DNA of 64,000 nucleotides from Collinsella sp. (GCA_019413925.1 DXMY01000028.1:16695-80694); one strand, 5' to 3'; positions 18,038-28,242 are shown, numbered from the stretch's first letter. The notes: a model not told the origin generated them from the sequence alone. A program made the numbers and translations.

Positions 18038-20520
18038 AACGAGAAGTACTCACTGTCGGAGGATAGGTTCGGTCCGAGCCACGGGTCACCATCGAGGAAG
18101 AGCTCCGGCCAGCGTTGCATGAACAGAGCTTGCTCGCGTTTCCAGCGGCGCAGCTTTTCCTCGTTAGCCTCTTCCCTGCCGCGCGAGGTGAACTCGTAGT
18201 GGTACAGCTCGGCATAGGGCGTAAAGATGGTGCGGTAGCCCGCCTCCCACACGCGCAGGCAAAAGTCTGCGTCGTTAAAGCCTACGGCGAATTCCTCGTT
18301 GTAGCCCCCGACCTGCTCAAATACGTCACGTCGCACCATCTGGCAGGCGCCCGTTACGGCGCTAAAGTTGCCCGGACGCACAGCACGGGCAAGATAGCCC
18401 TCGCGCTTTACCGAGAAGTCTTGGTTGGCATGGGCAAGTGCGCCGCGCACACCGACCAAAATGCCAGCGTGCTGCACCAGGTGGTCGGCAAAATAGAGCT
18501 TGGCACCCACCACGCCCGCATCGGGACGTTGCAGACAACCCATCATCTCTTCGATAAAGTCGGGGCTAATGACCTCGGTATCGTTGTTGAGCAGCAGCAG
18601 GTAGTCGCCCTTGGCGTGCTCCACACCAAAATTGATGATCTGAGAGTAATTAAACTCGCCCGGCCAGTACACAACGCGCGCGATGCCCTTGCCTTCTGAT
18701 GCTGAAGCCACGCGTTCCGGCAGGGTTTCGTAATACGCAAACGTATCCGGGGCTTCGCTGTTGTTCTCCACCAAGACGATCTCATAGTTGGCATACGTGG
18801 CCTTCTGGGCAATCGACATCACACAGGCATCGAGCGTCTCAACGTGGTCCTTGGTGGGAATCACAATGCTCACCAGCGGCGCAGGCTCCGGCAGCGCATA
18901 GCGCATGCGATAGACAAACGGCGTCTCGGTCTCCTCGACCGTTCCGCAAATGCCCAGCTCGTTAAAGTGACGCTGCAGCGCAAGGCGCCCGGCTTCAATG
19001 GCATACGGCTTGCTATCGGCAGAGCCATCGGCGGTCGACCCCGGATGAACGCGCCAGTGATACAGCACGTGCGCAACATGCTCAAACCGCGCGCCCGCCG
19101 CAAGGCAGCGAAGCGTCAGGTCGTAGTCCTGGGCGCCCGCAACGTCTTCTGGGGACATGCCAATACGATCGATAAGCGCCTTCTCCACCATCAGGAAATG
19201 CGTCACGCAGTTATGGCTATAGAGCAGGTCAACGTTGAGTTTGGTCTTAAAGACCGGCTGGCCCCACTCCCCCGTTTTCTGGAACATGTCCTCGTCGCAG
19301 AACAGGACTTGGGGACGCTCGCCCTCGGCAGCCTTGTTCAGCGCGGAAACATACTGGAATAACGCGTCCGGTTCCAGAATGTCGTCATGGTCCAAGAACG
19401 CGATGTAGTCTCCAGTCGCCTGCTGAATACCAGCGTTGGTGTTGAGCACAATGCCGCCGTTGCCAGGCAGCTCAATACGACAAACCCGCTCGTCATTGGC
19501 GGCAGCCGCAAGATTGGCCACCGCATCCCATTCGGGCGAGGCGTCCATAAGCAGCAATTCCCAGTTGTCATAGCTCTGGGCTAGCACCGAGTCCAGCAGC
19601 TCGCGCAGGTAGACCCGATCTGTCTTGTAGCACGGCACCACAATGCTCACGAGCGGTCTATAGGCAAAGGCCGCCGAAGCGACACGCTGGCACGCCAAAT
19701 CGGCCGGCTTTGCGCGATGCCGCTCAAACCAACGTCGATAAGCTGCGTCGTCTGCACGCGCGTCCTTCATGCGGTTCCAACTGTCGTCGACCATGCCGTT
19801 GTACAGGCGACCATCCATGGCGCAAAAACCGCTCTGAATCTGCTCTGTGGGATCACTCGCAATCGCGACAAAATCCCGTATATCCTGAGGCATCTCTACG
19901 CTCAGATACGTTTTATTGACGCGGCAACCGTTGCGCTGCGGCACATCGCCCTGCGATTCAAACACATGCACGGTGGCATCGATGACATTCATATGCGCAT
20001 CGAAGATCTGGAGCTCAGGTGCGCACTGGAGGTCTCCAGCCCAGGTAACCTCATAGCGCCACACCGCGCCGGCGTCTGCCGGTAAATAACGAACGGCATC
20101 GATCTCATAGCGACCGCAGCACTCGCTGCGCTGTGCATCGCGAACAAGCGCACACATCGCAGGCTTTGCTTTGTAGTTAATCTTGGATTCCAGCTTGGCC
20201 ACGCGGCTATCGAGGCGAATGGCGCCAAGCTTTTGGCCACCGGACACAAATGCAGCGTCGATCGCAGAGCCATCCAAAAACGGAAGCACCAAGACAGCGA
20301 GCTCGCGCTCGTAATCGGAAACGGAAGGGCAAAGCGCCAGCACACGGCCATGATCGACTGGGAACACCAGCGACGGCACACAAGAACCGCTCGTTGTCGC
20401 ATGGGCAAACGCCTGAGAACCCTCCCGCTCGATAAGCGCGGCGACATCCTGACCGGCAAAACGAAGCAGCACAAACAGACGGCCCTGACTGCGGCAAAGT
20501 GCCAAACGCTTGATACTCAT
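18034..20520 (-). CDS. Two-domain family 2 glycosyltransferase
   Basis: An 828-residue protein with two GT-A domains after a 260-residue N-terminal region of no recognised family. The first domain begins at VSIVVPCYKTDR and has LDHDDILEPD; the second begins at VSIVIPTKDH and has LLNNDTEV and a DADFCLR motif. Such large dual-domain enzymes often make rhamnose-rich or O-antigen-like polymers, using two active sites in turn. It is the last gene of a five-gene GT2 run on the minus strand, starting directly after the preceding stop codon. The acceptor and sugar are unknown. Confidence 0.85.
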   Translation of the reverse strand: MSIKRLALCRSQGRLFVLLRFAGQDVAALIEREGSQAFAHATTSGSCVPSLVFPVDHGRVLALCPSVSDYERELAVLVLPFLDGSAIDAAFVSGGQKLGAIRLDSRVAKLESKINYKAKPAMCALVRDAQRSECCGRYEIDAVRYLPADAGAVWRYEVTWAGDLQCAPELQIFDAHMNVIDATVHVFESQGDVPQRNGCRVNKTYLSVEMPQDIRDFVAIASDPTEQIQSGFCAMDGRLYNGMVDDSWNRMKDARADDAAYRRWFERHRAKPADLACQRVASAAFAYRPLVSIVVPCYKTDRVYLRELLDSVLAQSYDNWELLLMDASPEWDAVANLAAAANDERVCRIELPGNGGIVLNTNAGIQQATGDYIAFLDHDDILEPDALFQYVSALNKAAEGERPQVLFCDEDMFQKTGEWGQPVFKTKLNVDLLYSHNCVTHFLMVEKALIDRIGMSPEDVAGAQDYDLTLRCLAAGARFEHVAHVLYHWRVHPGSTADGSADSKPYAIEAGRLALQRHFNELGICGTVEETETPFVYRMRYALPEPAPLVSIVIPTKDHVETLDACVMSIAQKATYANYEIVLVENNSEAPDTFAYYETLPERVASASEGKGIARVVYWPGEFNYSQIINFGVEHAKGDYLLLLNNDTEVISPDFIEEMMGCLQRPDAGVVGAKLYFADHLVQHAGILVGVRGALAHANQDFSVKREGYLARAVRPGNFSAVTGACQMVRRDVFEQVGGYNEEFAVGFNDADFCLRVWEAGYRTIFTPYAELYHYEFTSRGREEANEEKLRRWKREQALFMQRWPELFLDGDPWLGPNLSSDSEYFSF

Positions 20521-21588
20521 CTACACTTCTCGCTTTCCAAGGGCGTTCGCTGCCATGCGTTTGCAGGCACCCAGGCGCCCAAACCTCAAGACGTCGTAAT
20601 CGAACATGAGCTTTTTGCACGCACGGGCATTGGGGGCATTGCTGGTAAGCGCTGCACGCACCATAGCAGCAACAGAAGGAGCGCATTGCGCGAGCGCAGT
20701 ATCGCTGCCCACGGCAGAGCCGGCAAGCGCCGTGGCAACGGCAGCAAACACCTTGCCGCAGTCCGTACCCAACAGCCTGAGCGCATCGTACAGCACCAGA
20801 TCGCACAGGAAATATGCCAGGTCATCGGCATGCTGGGCATCGAGACCATCGCGCTGCCAGTCAGCCAGCACCGCGGAGTAAATCTTCACGTGCTCTAGCA
20901 GGCGCGTCTCGTCGTCATAGCGCATGATGTCCATGAGCGAGCCCTTGCGCGCCACACGGTAGTCATACAGCTTGTTCGAGATAAGCGAAGTCTTGCACGA
21001 ACGACCGTACACGGCAAAATCGAAGACCTGGTCCTCGCCATACTTAACGGTTTCGTCGAACACGATCCCGTTGCCCAGCAAAAACTCACGCTTGCAGGCG
21101 GTGCGCCATGCAAAGGGGCGAGACGCTTCCTTAAACAGCAGGTCGGTGCTATAGCCCTCAAATGACACATCGCGCGGGCTCAGCACATAGTTAAGCCACG
21201 GATACCCTGCCTCCAGCGGATACGGGTTCGCGCCAAAGGTCAAAACGTCGCAGTCCTCGCGCTCAAAGGCATCGACGATCACGCGGCATGCATCGGGCGT
21301 AAAGCGGTCGTCGGAATCCAAAAACGCGACGATAGGAGCCGAGGACGCAGCGATACCCGCGTTACGGGCGCTCGACAAACCACCGTTGGGTTTATCAATC
21401 AGCGTAAAGCGCGCGTCCTTTTCGCAATAGGCAGCGGCGATGTCGCGCGACCCATCCGGCGAGCCATCGTTAACCAGCACACCTTCCCAACCGGGCATAT
21501 CCTGCGCGAGTAGGGAGTCCAGGCACCATGCCAGGCAATCCTCCACCTTGTAGATGGGAACGACAACGGAAATCTTGGGGGTAACCAT
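20521..21588 (-). CDS. Family 2 glycosyltransferase
   Basis: About 355 residues from the ATG at 21588; the site TAGGAG overlaps the stop codon of the preceding gene, and a GTG at 21594 is less well spaced. GT-A features are VVVPIYKVEDCLAWCLDSLL at the N-terminus, VNDGSPDGS in the donor site and FLDSDDRF for the metal. The C-terminal half is helical and variable, as in capsule GT2 enzymes. It sits fourth in the minus-strand glycosyltransferase run and abuts the large two-domain enzyme with no gap. The donor sugar is not predictable. Confidence 0.85.
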   Translation of the reverse strand: MVTPKISVVVPIYKVEDCLAWCLDSLLAQDMPGWEGVLVNDGSPDGSRDIAAAYCEKDARFTLIDKPNGGLSSARNAGIAASSAPIVAFLDSDDRFTPDACRVIVDAFEREDCDVLTFGANPYPLEAGYPWLNYVLSPRDVSFEGYSTDLLFKEASRPFAWRTACKREFLLGNGIVFDETVKYGEDQVFDFAVYGRSCKTSLISNKLYDYRVARKGSLMDIMRYDDETRLLEHVKIYSAVLADWQRDGLDAQHADDLAYFLCDLVLYDALRLLGTDCGKVFAAVATALAGSAVGSDTALAQCAPSVAAMVRAALTSNAPNARACKKLMFDYDVLRFGRLGACKRMAANALGKREV

Positions 21589-21600
21589 AATCACGCGCTC

Positions 21601-22719
21601 CTACTGTGCGGCCGGAACGTCATCAGGGTGCGGGTTGTCACCGTAAGTGCGCTGATACGTCAGCACGCGCCAGACCAGCGGCAGGCCGCCGATCTTAAAG
21701 TAGTGCTTAAACGTATTGAGCTTGCCCGGCTTCTTAAAATCAAAGCGCGAATCGATATAGGCGCGGGGCGACTTGACCATCAGGCGCAAGTCGGTCTCGC
21801 CACGCGGATCAAACAGCGACAGATCAAAGCGACCGGCATCCCAGTCGGCCTTGAGCTCGGACGAGGCTTTCTTCCAAAACTGCTCGCGCAGTTCATCGAC
21901 CAGGCGCTCATCATTCCAACGGTACGTATCGACCTTCATGCGCATTAAAATACCCTGAAGCTGAGCCTTAAGCTCGGGGCGTTCATCCAAAAAGCGCTGC
22001 ATCTCGGCGTATTCGTCGCACACGCAAAATACCTTGTTGGGCGAATTAACGGAGCTCTTCTCGTTATCCTGGCGATAGCACAAAATGGGGTCCGCAATAA
22101 ACGCGGCACGCTCGGCGCAAGCCCAAACCTTAAAGTTAAAGCCTGCGTCCTGATACGAGGCACCCGGCGTGGGAAGGAACCGAATCTGATTGTCGTTGAG
22201 GAACTCGCGCCGATAGATAGCCGACCAAATGGAAGGTTTGCGGTAGAAGATGCCCGGGCGATCGACAGGGCGATACGCGGCGCCCGTCATATGCTCGTCG
22301 ATGATCCCAAACAGCTCACGGCGCTCGCTGGGCGTGGACCAATACAGGTAAAAGTCGCCCTTCACCACATCGGCATGCTCAGCATCGGCCTTGGCGACCA
22401 GCTTTTGGAGCGAATCCTCAAACATAAAGTCGTCGGACTCAAGGATGCCCACGTGCTCACCGCGCGCCATCTCCAGGCCGCGGTTCATCGAGTCGCCGTA
22501 GCCGCTGTTGGCTTTGTCGATCATCTTGACACGGGAGTCGCGCTCCATGTACTCGCGGATAATCGCCGGCGAGCTGTCGGTCGACCCGTCGTTAATGCAG
22601 ATGATCTCAATGTCCTTGAGCGTCTGAGTCACGGCAGAATCGAGGCACTCGCGCAGGTAGCGTTCGACATTGCAAATGGGAACAAGCAGCGAAACTTTAG
22701 GGGTATCAGAGTTCTGCAA
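21601..22719 (-). CDS. Family 2 glycosyltransferase, paralogue of the gene at 23841
   Basis: Starts at TTG 22719, supported by AGGAGG five bases upstream. Length is 372 residues. GT-A motifs are LLVPICNVERYLRECLDS, INDGSTDSSP and ILESDDFM. A characteristic central block (KPSIWSAIYRREFL, LPTPGASYQDAGF, CYRQDNEKSSVNS) is shared almost residue for residue with the gene at 23841-24944, so the two arose by duplication. A stretch of about 145 bases of DNA is nearly identical between them (see findings). The RQDNExSSVNS block places it among capsule/teichoic GT2 enzymes acting on a lipid-linked acceptor. The exact sugar is unknown. Confidence 0.85.
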   Translation of the reverse strand: MQNSDTPKVSLLVPICNVERYLRECLDSAVTQTLKDIEIICINDGSTDSSPAIIREYMERDSRVKMIDKANSGYGDSMNRGLEMARGEHVGILESDDFMFEDSLQKLVAKADAEHADVVKGDFYLYWSTPSERRELFGIIDEHMTGAAYRPVDRPGIFYRKPSIWSAIYRREFLNDNQIRFLPTPGASYQDAGFNFKVWACAERAAFIADPILCYRQDNEKSSVNSPNKVFCVCDEYAEMQRFLDERPELKAQLQGILMRMKVDTYRWNDERLVDELREQFWKKASSELKADWDAGRFDLSLFDPRGETDLRLMVKSPRAYIDSRFDFKKPGKLNTFKHYFKIGGLPLVWRVLTYQRTYGDNPHPDDVPAAQ

Positions 22720-22793
22720 GAGAACCTCCTGTTGAATAGCGTGTAACAGGGTTATTTTAGCAGCCGGGTTGCGGCGGGCGGCAGCGCTTGGAA

Positions 22794-23834
22794 TTATATA
22801 AAGCGCTCCAGGCAGGCTTTGAGACCGCGAGTCGAAAGATAGAACAGCGTGGCATCTGCCATCGAAACGCCCGGGGTCGCCGCAACGAGCTTGTGGGCAA
22901 CACGGCGAACGGCGCCCTTAGCAGGCATATCCGCCCACTCCGTTCCCAAAAACGTCGTGAGGTCCATGTTGACGCGAGCCGCCACGCGATGGAAGTCATC
23001 GGAATCCAAGCGCGCCAAATCAAACACGATAAGGTCCAGGAACCAGGTGATCAGCTCGCCGGGACACAGGTCCATAAGACCGTAGCCCGCCCAGTCCTCC
23101 AAGACCTCCTCGAGCATTCTCATATGGGCATCGAGCTTTTTGGCGCGAGCCTCGACACTGTTGAACTCGTGCGTCGCCGATTCGCTCTCCATCACGTAGT
23201 GGTAGAACTTGTCCGGCATGACGACGGTCCTGTGGGCAAGCGCATAAGCCGCAAATTGGAAGACGACGTCCTCGCCCAAAGCCAAACCGGGGGCGAAGCG
23301 AATGCCTTCGCGATTGAGCAGCTCGCGCGAAAAAGCCGCACGGCAGGCATAGGGCTGCGTATTCGAATGGAACAGCAGTTGGGGATCACGGGCGCCGAAG
23401 GTACCAGCTTTGGGGCTCATGAGTTGCTGGACGCGTTTGGGGGCAGCATCGGCAGGTTCACAGGCGCCGCCAAAAACGGCGGCCTCGGCATCCGCAGACT
23501 CCATGGCATGCAGCACGCGCTCGACCGTCTGGGCATCGATGTAATCGTCGGCGTCCACAAAAAAGACGGTCTCGCCCTCGGCGGCATCGATACCCGCATT
23601 TCGAGCACACGAGACGCCCGCGTTTTCCTGGTCAATCACCAGTACGCGATCGTCGGCCTGCGCGATCTGACGCAACGCGTTCAACGAATCATCAGTCGAA
23701 CCGTCGTTGACGCAGACAACCTGAATCGAGCGCTCGGACTGGGCCAACAGCGAATCGAGGCATCGCTGAATGGAGCGCGACGAATTGTAGACGGGAACGA
23801 CAATGGTCGCTTTGGGGGTCAAAGTCTCTCCCAT
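22794..23834 (-). CDS. Family 2 glycosyltransferase
   Basis: A 346-residue enzyme starting at ATG 23834, six bases after the previous stop codon. GT-A motifs: IVVPVYNSSRSIQRCLDSLL, VNDGSTDDS and FVDADDYI. The remainder (residues 120-346) is a helical domain of the type seen in CDP-glycerol or galactosyl-transferring capsule enzymes, without a diagnostic motif. It is second in the minus-strand GT2 run and lies between the two paralogous enzymes. A 74-base gap follows before the next gene. Confidence 0.85.
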   Translation of the reverse strand: MGETLTPKATIVVPVYNSSRSIQRCLDSLLAQSERSIQVVCVNDGSTDDSLNALRQIAQADDRVLVIDQENAGVSCARNAGIDAAEGETVFFVDADDYIDAQTVERVLHAMESADAEAAVFGGACEPADAAPKRVQQLMSPKAGTFGARDPQLLFHSNTQPYACRAAFSRELLNREGIRFAPGLALGEDVVFQFAAYALAHRTVVMPDKFYHYVMESESATHEFNSVEARAKKLDAHMRMLEEVLEDWAGYGLMDLCPGELITWFLDLIVFDLARLDSDDFHRVAARVNMDLTTFLGTEWADMPAKGAVRRVAHKLVAATPGVSMADATLFYLSTRGLKACLERFI

Positions 23835-23840
23835 GTCGAC

Positions 23841-24944
23841 CTATCCCCTCAGCGATTCGATGAGGAAGGCAGCGACCACGCCTGGGCCTCCAACCGAGGC
23901 GTAATACTTAGCACGCCCCAAGGCACCATCCGTCGCAAAACTCGGATGCTCGTCAACCCAGCCCTCAGGATCTTTGAGGATGGCAGCGAGATTTGCGCGC
24001 TTCCACGGCTTGAGGTCGTCAAGCGAAAAGTCCCCGGCGTCCAAGGCCGCTTGGAACTCCTTGGCCATCTGAACCAGGAACTCCTTATAGAACTTAGGCG
24101 CCAGGCGCACGTAGTTCCACATGTACGAATCGTACTTAATGAGCTGATTGAACTTGAGCATGCGCGCGACATCGCCGCTTACGTGGTCGCGGGCATAATC
24201 CTCACGAATCCAACGCTCAATCTCGGCATACTCGGTATTGACGCAAAAGACCTTAGCCGAAGAATTGACCGAGGAGTTCTCGTTGTCCTGACGATACGAA
24301 AGCACGGCATCGTGCAGGTAAACGGCCTTGTCGGCGCAGGCAATCACCTTAAAGGCAAACGACGTGTCCTGAAAGGATGCTCCCGGAGTCGGCAAGAACT
24401 TGATGCCGTTGCGCTCAAGAAAATCGCGACGGTACACAGCCGACCAAATCGACGGCTTTTGCTTAAAGAACTGTGTCGTATCGCTCGGGTGCACCGGCTT
24501 GCCGCAATCCCGAGGTCTAAACATCTCGTGTAGCGAACGGCGCTCCTCGGGCTTAGACCAGTAGAAATCAAAGTTCGCCTTCGCAAAGTCGGCATTATTG
24601 GTATCGGCGGCCGAGACAAGCTTTTCGAGTGCGTCGGACGCCATAAAGTCATCGGACTCCAAGATACCAACGTACTTGCCACGCGCCATCTCCAGACCGT
24701 GGTTCATCGAGTCGCCGTAGCCGCTGTTGGCTTTGTCAATCATCTTGACACGGGAGTCGCGCTCCATGTACTCGCGGATAATCGCCGGCGAGTTGTCGGT
24801 CGACCCGTCGTTAATGCAGATGATCTCGATGTCCTTGAGCGTCTGCGCCAGGGCGGAATCGAGACACTCGCGCAGGTAGCGCTGAACATTGTAAATGGGA
24901 ATAAGCAGCGACAGAACAGGGCTGCCAGAGGCGTTAGTAGACAA
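23841..24944 (-). CDS. Family 2 glycosyltransferase, first gene of the GT2 run
   Basis: Starts at TTG 24944 with AAGGAG five bases upstream, 367 residues. GT-A motifs are LLIPIYNVQRYLRECLDS, INDGSTDNSP and ILESDDFM. The block KPSIWSAVYRRDFL to YRQDNENSSVNS is shared with the gene at 21601-22719. It is the promoter-proximal gene of a five-gene GT2 operon. A 256-base gap separates it from the divergent GT2 gene at 25201. Together they most likely build a surface polysaccharide distinct from the left-hand lic island. Confidence 0.85.
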   Translation of the reverse strand: MSTNASGSPVLSLLIPIYNVQRYLRECLDSALAQTLKDIEIICINDGSTDNSPAIIREYMERDSRVKMIDKANSGYGDSMNHGLEMARGKYVGILESDDFMASDALEKLVSAADTNNADFAKANFDFYWSKPEERRSLHEMFRPRDCGKPVHPSDTTQFFKQKPSIWSAVYRRDFLERNGIKFLPTPGASFQDTSFAFKVIACADKAVYLHDAVLSYRQDNENSSVNSSAKVFCVNTEYAEIERWIREDYARDHVSGDVARMLKFNQLIKYDSYMWNYVRLAPKFYKEFLVQMAKEFQAALDAGDFSLDDLKPWKRANLAAILKDPEGWVDEHPSFATDGALGRAKYYASVGGPGVVAAFLIESLRG

Positions 24945-25200
24945 ATGTGCTCCTTAGGAAATACCTGTCGTTTCATGGTATCAAAGGGTCAGCGCGCCAG
25001 CGGGCGTTTATATAATCTATGGAGCCTCTTGCGGGCAAAGCAGCCCCACGTCATGCGGCGGGCCCATGGCAGGTTCCTGCGTTTTATTCAAAGCTTGCCA
25101 CCAAGGTGCGCCGAGCCTTTACAATAGGACAGTCCCAAGGACGTATTCGATAGCTTCCGCGCTGCACTCGCCCGCCGCGCGTGAAAGGATATATTGCCCC

Positions 25201-26220
25201 ATGCCTTCAACCCTTCCCGCTCCCATCGATAAGCTCGCCATTGTCGTCGTTACGTACAAGCGCCAGGAACTCCTGGCCAACTTGTTCGACTCCATGACCG
25301 AGCTCACGGCAACGCCCTGGCGCATCGTGATTGTCGATAACGAGAATTCGCGCGAGACCGAGGCCATGTGCTCCGCATTCAACGAGCGCCTGGCCAACCT
25401 GTGGGGCATCGACACCGAGCAACCCGACGCGCAGGGCGGCACCGACCGTGTCATCTACGCCCCGCAGCTCGAAAACGGCGGCGGTGCGGGCGGCTTCTCC
25501 GCCGGCACCAGATGCGCCTACGACCTGGGCGCTCAGTGGTTCTGGGTGATGGACGACGATGTGCTCGTCATCCCCGAAGGCATCGAGCGTCTTGCCAAGT
25601 GGACCGACCGCTACGACGTCATCCAGGGTTCGCGCCTGGACTTTGACGGCGGCGCCTTCTTTTGGCAATACCAACTCATCCTTTCGCTCGGCATTCCCAA
25701 CCCTGTCGCCAAGTGGGACCTGGGACCCGAGGGCTACCGCGCCATGAACCAGCTATGCTTTGAGGGCGGCATGTTCTCGCGCCGCGTGGTCGACAAGATT
25801 GGCCTGCCCGACGCGCGCTTCTTTATCTACGGCGACGATGCCTGCTATGGCTACGTGGCCAGCCAGCACTTCCCCGCCGCCGTTGTTGCCGACGTGGTGC
25901 TTAAGCGCGCCCGCGCCGTCTCTAACTGGGATATCGCCGGCAAGCGCCAGCTCAACTCTACGAGCGACACCAACCGCTACTACATCATGCGCAACCGAGG
26001 CTTCCTCGCTCGCTATATGCAGATCTACGGTGACTACCACCCCATGCTGTTCCGCCTGGGCAATGCCGCGACCTTCTGCAAGGAATTCATTCGCCTGGCT
26101 GCGGTCGATAAGTGCTTTAAGACCGGCATTCCGGCGCTGTGCCGCGGCATGAAGGACGCCCGCAAGATCGTCAAGGACCCCAACTGGAAGCCCATGCCGC
26201 CCATGAAGGACACCGAGTAA
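25201..26220 (+). CDS. Family 2 glycosyltransferase (galactofuranosyl/rhamnosyltransferase-like)
   Basis: About 339 residues from the ATG at 25201, with AAAGGA 11 bases upstream. An N-terminal IVVVTYKRQELLANLF strand opens the GT-A fold. The core has ENGGGAGGFSAGTR and WFWVMDDDVL, a combination typical of GlfT-like galactofuranosyltransferases and some rhamnosyltransferases. FIYGDDACYGY supplies the catalytic acidic pair. It is divergent from the five-gene GT2 operon. The donor could be UDP-galactofuranose or dTDP-rhamnose; the sequence alone does not decide. Confidence 0.82.
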   Translation: MPSTLPAPIDKLAIVVVTYKRQELLANLFDSMTELTATPWRIVIVDNENSRETEAMCSAFNERLANLWGIDTEQPDAQGGTDRVIYAPQLENGGGAGGFSAGTRCAYDLGAQWFWVMDDDVLVIPEGIERLAKWTDRYDVIQGSRLDFDGGAFFWQYQLILSLGIPNPVAKWDLGPEGYRAMNQLCFEGGMFSRRVVDKIGLPDARFFIYGDDACYGYVASQHFPAAVVADVVLKRARAVSNWDIAGKRQLNSTSDTNRYYIMRNRGFLARYMQIYGDYHPMLFRLGNAATFCKEFIRLAAVDKCFKTGIPALCRGMKDARKIVKDPNWKPMPPMKDTE

Positions 26221-26243
26221 CGGAGCCGAAAACACCTCGGCGC

Positions 26244-28043
26244 TTAAAGCCGCTGGCACACCGTAGCCACATGCCGTCCATCAAACCCGAACCCCCAGCG
26301 CACGCGGCCAACGCCGGGTCGCGGCACACGGATTTCGTCGATGCCGTCGCGCTCTATGTCGAGCAGCGCCTGCACGGCCAGCAATTCCAGGCCCAGCGCA
26401 TCCACACCGGGGTCATACATCATGTTGATCGTTATCAGCGGACGTTCATCGAGCATACCGATCGTATCGGCTATGTCGAACACGGCGCCCGTAGGAAAAA
26501 CCTGGATGTCCCAGCGATCCGCGCCACACTTTCGCCTCGAAGCAGGATTGGCATAGCCCGGCAATCCAAAGCAGAGTCCTTGCAAGAGTAGGTGATATGG
26601 CAGCGGTGTATCTGGGTCGGTCACACCGATTCCCGCATCTCCCAAGATGCGGCTTAGCGCCCGCCTCACGGTATCCTCGTTCCCATGGCACAGCCCGTCG
26701 CGAAACGCATCGACGTCTCGAATGTCTTCTGCAGCGCACTCAAACCACTCAATAATCACTAGACGCAAGGCCTGGCGAAGCTCGTTATTGGGCAATCGCA
26801 AAGCACAGAGGCGATCGCCATACTCTGGCTCCTCAGTCATATCTGTCGTCAGGAAACCTGACAGATACAGCGCCGTCCACAAGCCATCATCAGGCGAGGC
26901 CTCTAGCCCCGCAGCGCCCAAACAAAGCGGGACCCCAACGCATCCATGGGCCTCGAGCAAATCAAACAAGATCGAAAGGCGGTCGAGATTCCAGTCACTA
27001 ACTACCCTACTCAGGCAATCCGCATACCCATACAGATCGGCACGCACGGGCGCCGTGCAGCCTCGGTCCAAAAACCCAATCACACGCTCTGGACTCGAGC
27101 AATAGGCCCTGCCAAACCGATACCCCTCGAGCCATTCACGCGCATCATCCAGGTATTCCTCGCGCCCAGCATGATTCAGCAGAGCCTCGGCCTCGGCATC
27201 CGAAAAGCCGAACCAACGGTCACACCAGGTCGAAAGCGGCGTCGTCAGACAATACGAGCAGCAGTGCAAAGAAAGCGCCGCTTCGGCAGGGCCGGGATAC
27301 TCCCCCATCAGACACGTCAGCCGCAACGAATCGCGCGCAGTGGCAATGGCGTCAAACAGCGCACGGTCAAGTAGTTCTGCCGGATCGGCGTCGGAAGCGT
27401 CCCTCGCGCTCGCACGGCGAGACCACGCCGCATCGTACCCATCAACGAGCAATACAACCTGCTCATCGCAGGCAATCTCCAGCAGCTCTATGAGCACGCC
27501 AAGCACCGAGGCGACCTCATCCTCGCTCGCCGCGCCACGCGCAACGCGTTCGATGTGACGCACCTTGTCTCGAGCTAAATCCGGAGCCTCCAAAAGCGCC
27601 AGCAGACGAGCGCACTCGCCCGAAAGAGCATCGCGCACGACGTCGGCAATAGCGGCGCCACGCCTCGCAGCGCCAGAAAAGTCCAGCGATATCACCGGAT
27701 AGCAAGCGTACTCATCCCGATAGCGCCCGCCGTCTGCATCCCAAATCTGAGCATCGGCAAACAAACGCTGACCAGCGCGACTGACCGCCGGACGCTCCAG
27801 AAAAGCCCTGAGCATCGACAAGTTCATGCTCTTGCCAAAACCCTCGGGTCGACAGCACACCACAACGGACGCGTCGCAATCCAACACATCTGCAATAAAC
27901 ATGGTCTTGTCGACCAGCGTGCAGCAACCAAGAGCCTCCGCATAGTCGTGCATGCCAATGGGTAAAGCCGCATCGTCGGCACAGCCGATCAAACGCACGC
28001 CAAAGCCGGCAGCACAACCATTATTTGCCTGTTCAGACACCAA
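26244..28043 (-). CDS. AAA-ATPase-like protein with degenerate nuclease-like C-terminus
   Basis: 599 residues from a TTG at 28043 (a GTG at 28040 is equally possible; GGGGG lies upstream). The N-terminal 270 residues match the predicted AAA-ATPase family common in gut bacteria: a VDKTMFIADVL start and a P-loop-like RPEGFGKSMNLSML. The acidic Walker B is LLVDGYD. In typical members the P-loop reads RPRRFGKS. The C-terminal 150 residues occupy the place of the family's PD-(D/E)XK domain, but the E-x-K catalytic pair is not clear, so nuclease activity is doubtful. Function is unknown even for canonical members. It converges with the GT2 gene on its left. Confidence 0.75.
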   Translation of the reverse strand: MVSEQANNGCAAGFGVRLIGCADDAALPIGMHDYAEALGCCTLVDKTMFIADVLDCDASVVVCCRPEGFGKSMNLSMLRAFLERPAVSRAGQRLFADAQIWDADGGRYRDEYACYPVISLDFSGAARRGAAIADVVRDALSGECARLLALLEAPDLARDKVRHIERVARGAASEDEVASVLGVLIELLEIACDEQVVLLVDGYDAAWSRRASARDASDADPAELLDRALFDAIATARDSLRLTCLMGEYPGPAEAALSLHCCSYCLTTPLSTWCDRWFGFSDAEAEALLNHAGREEYLDDAREWLEGYRFGRAYCSSPERVIGFLDRGCTAPVRADLYGYADCLSRVVSDWNLDRLSILFDLLEAHGCVGVPLCLGAAGLEASPDDGLWTALYLSGFLTTDMTEEPEYGDRLCALRLPNNELRQALRLVIIEWFECAAEDIRDVDAFRDGLCHGNEDTVRRALSRILGDAGIGVTDPDTPLPYHLLLQGLCFGLPGYANPASRRKCGADRWDIQVFPTGAVFDIADTIGMLDERPLITINMMYDPGVDALGLELLAVQALLDIERDGIDEIRVPRPGVGRVRWGFGFDGRHVATVCQRL

Positions 28044-28171
28044 AACGTTCCCCCTAAATCACAACACGGTGCCAATTGTAATGACCTCCTCGCGCGTACC
28101 GATGCCGCCGCGCGATCATATCGGGCAACGGTAGCAACAAGAGGTGTGAGGGGGCACAACTAATCGTTGCA

Positions 28172-28210
28172 CAACAAAACGGGGCCCGATGCATTCGCAC
28201 CGGACCCCGT
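28172..28210 (-). terminator. Terminator of the LPxTG-like surface-protein gene
   Basis: Fourteen-base arms ACGGGGTCCGGTGC and GCATCGGGCCCCGT (two G-U pairs in RNA) close a 4-base loop and are followed by TTTTGTT on the minus strand. Confidence 0.85.
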
Positions 28211-28242
28211 CCCAACTCTTTAATTATCTAGCAACCAAGAGG

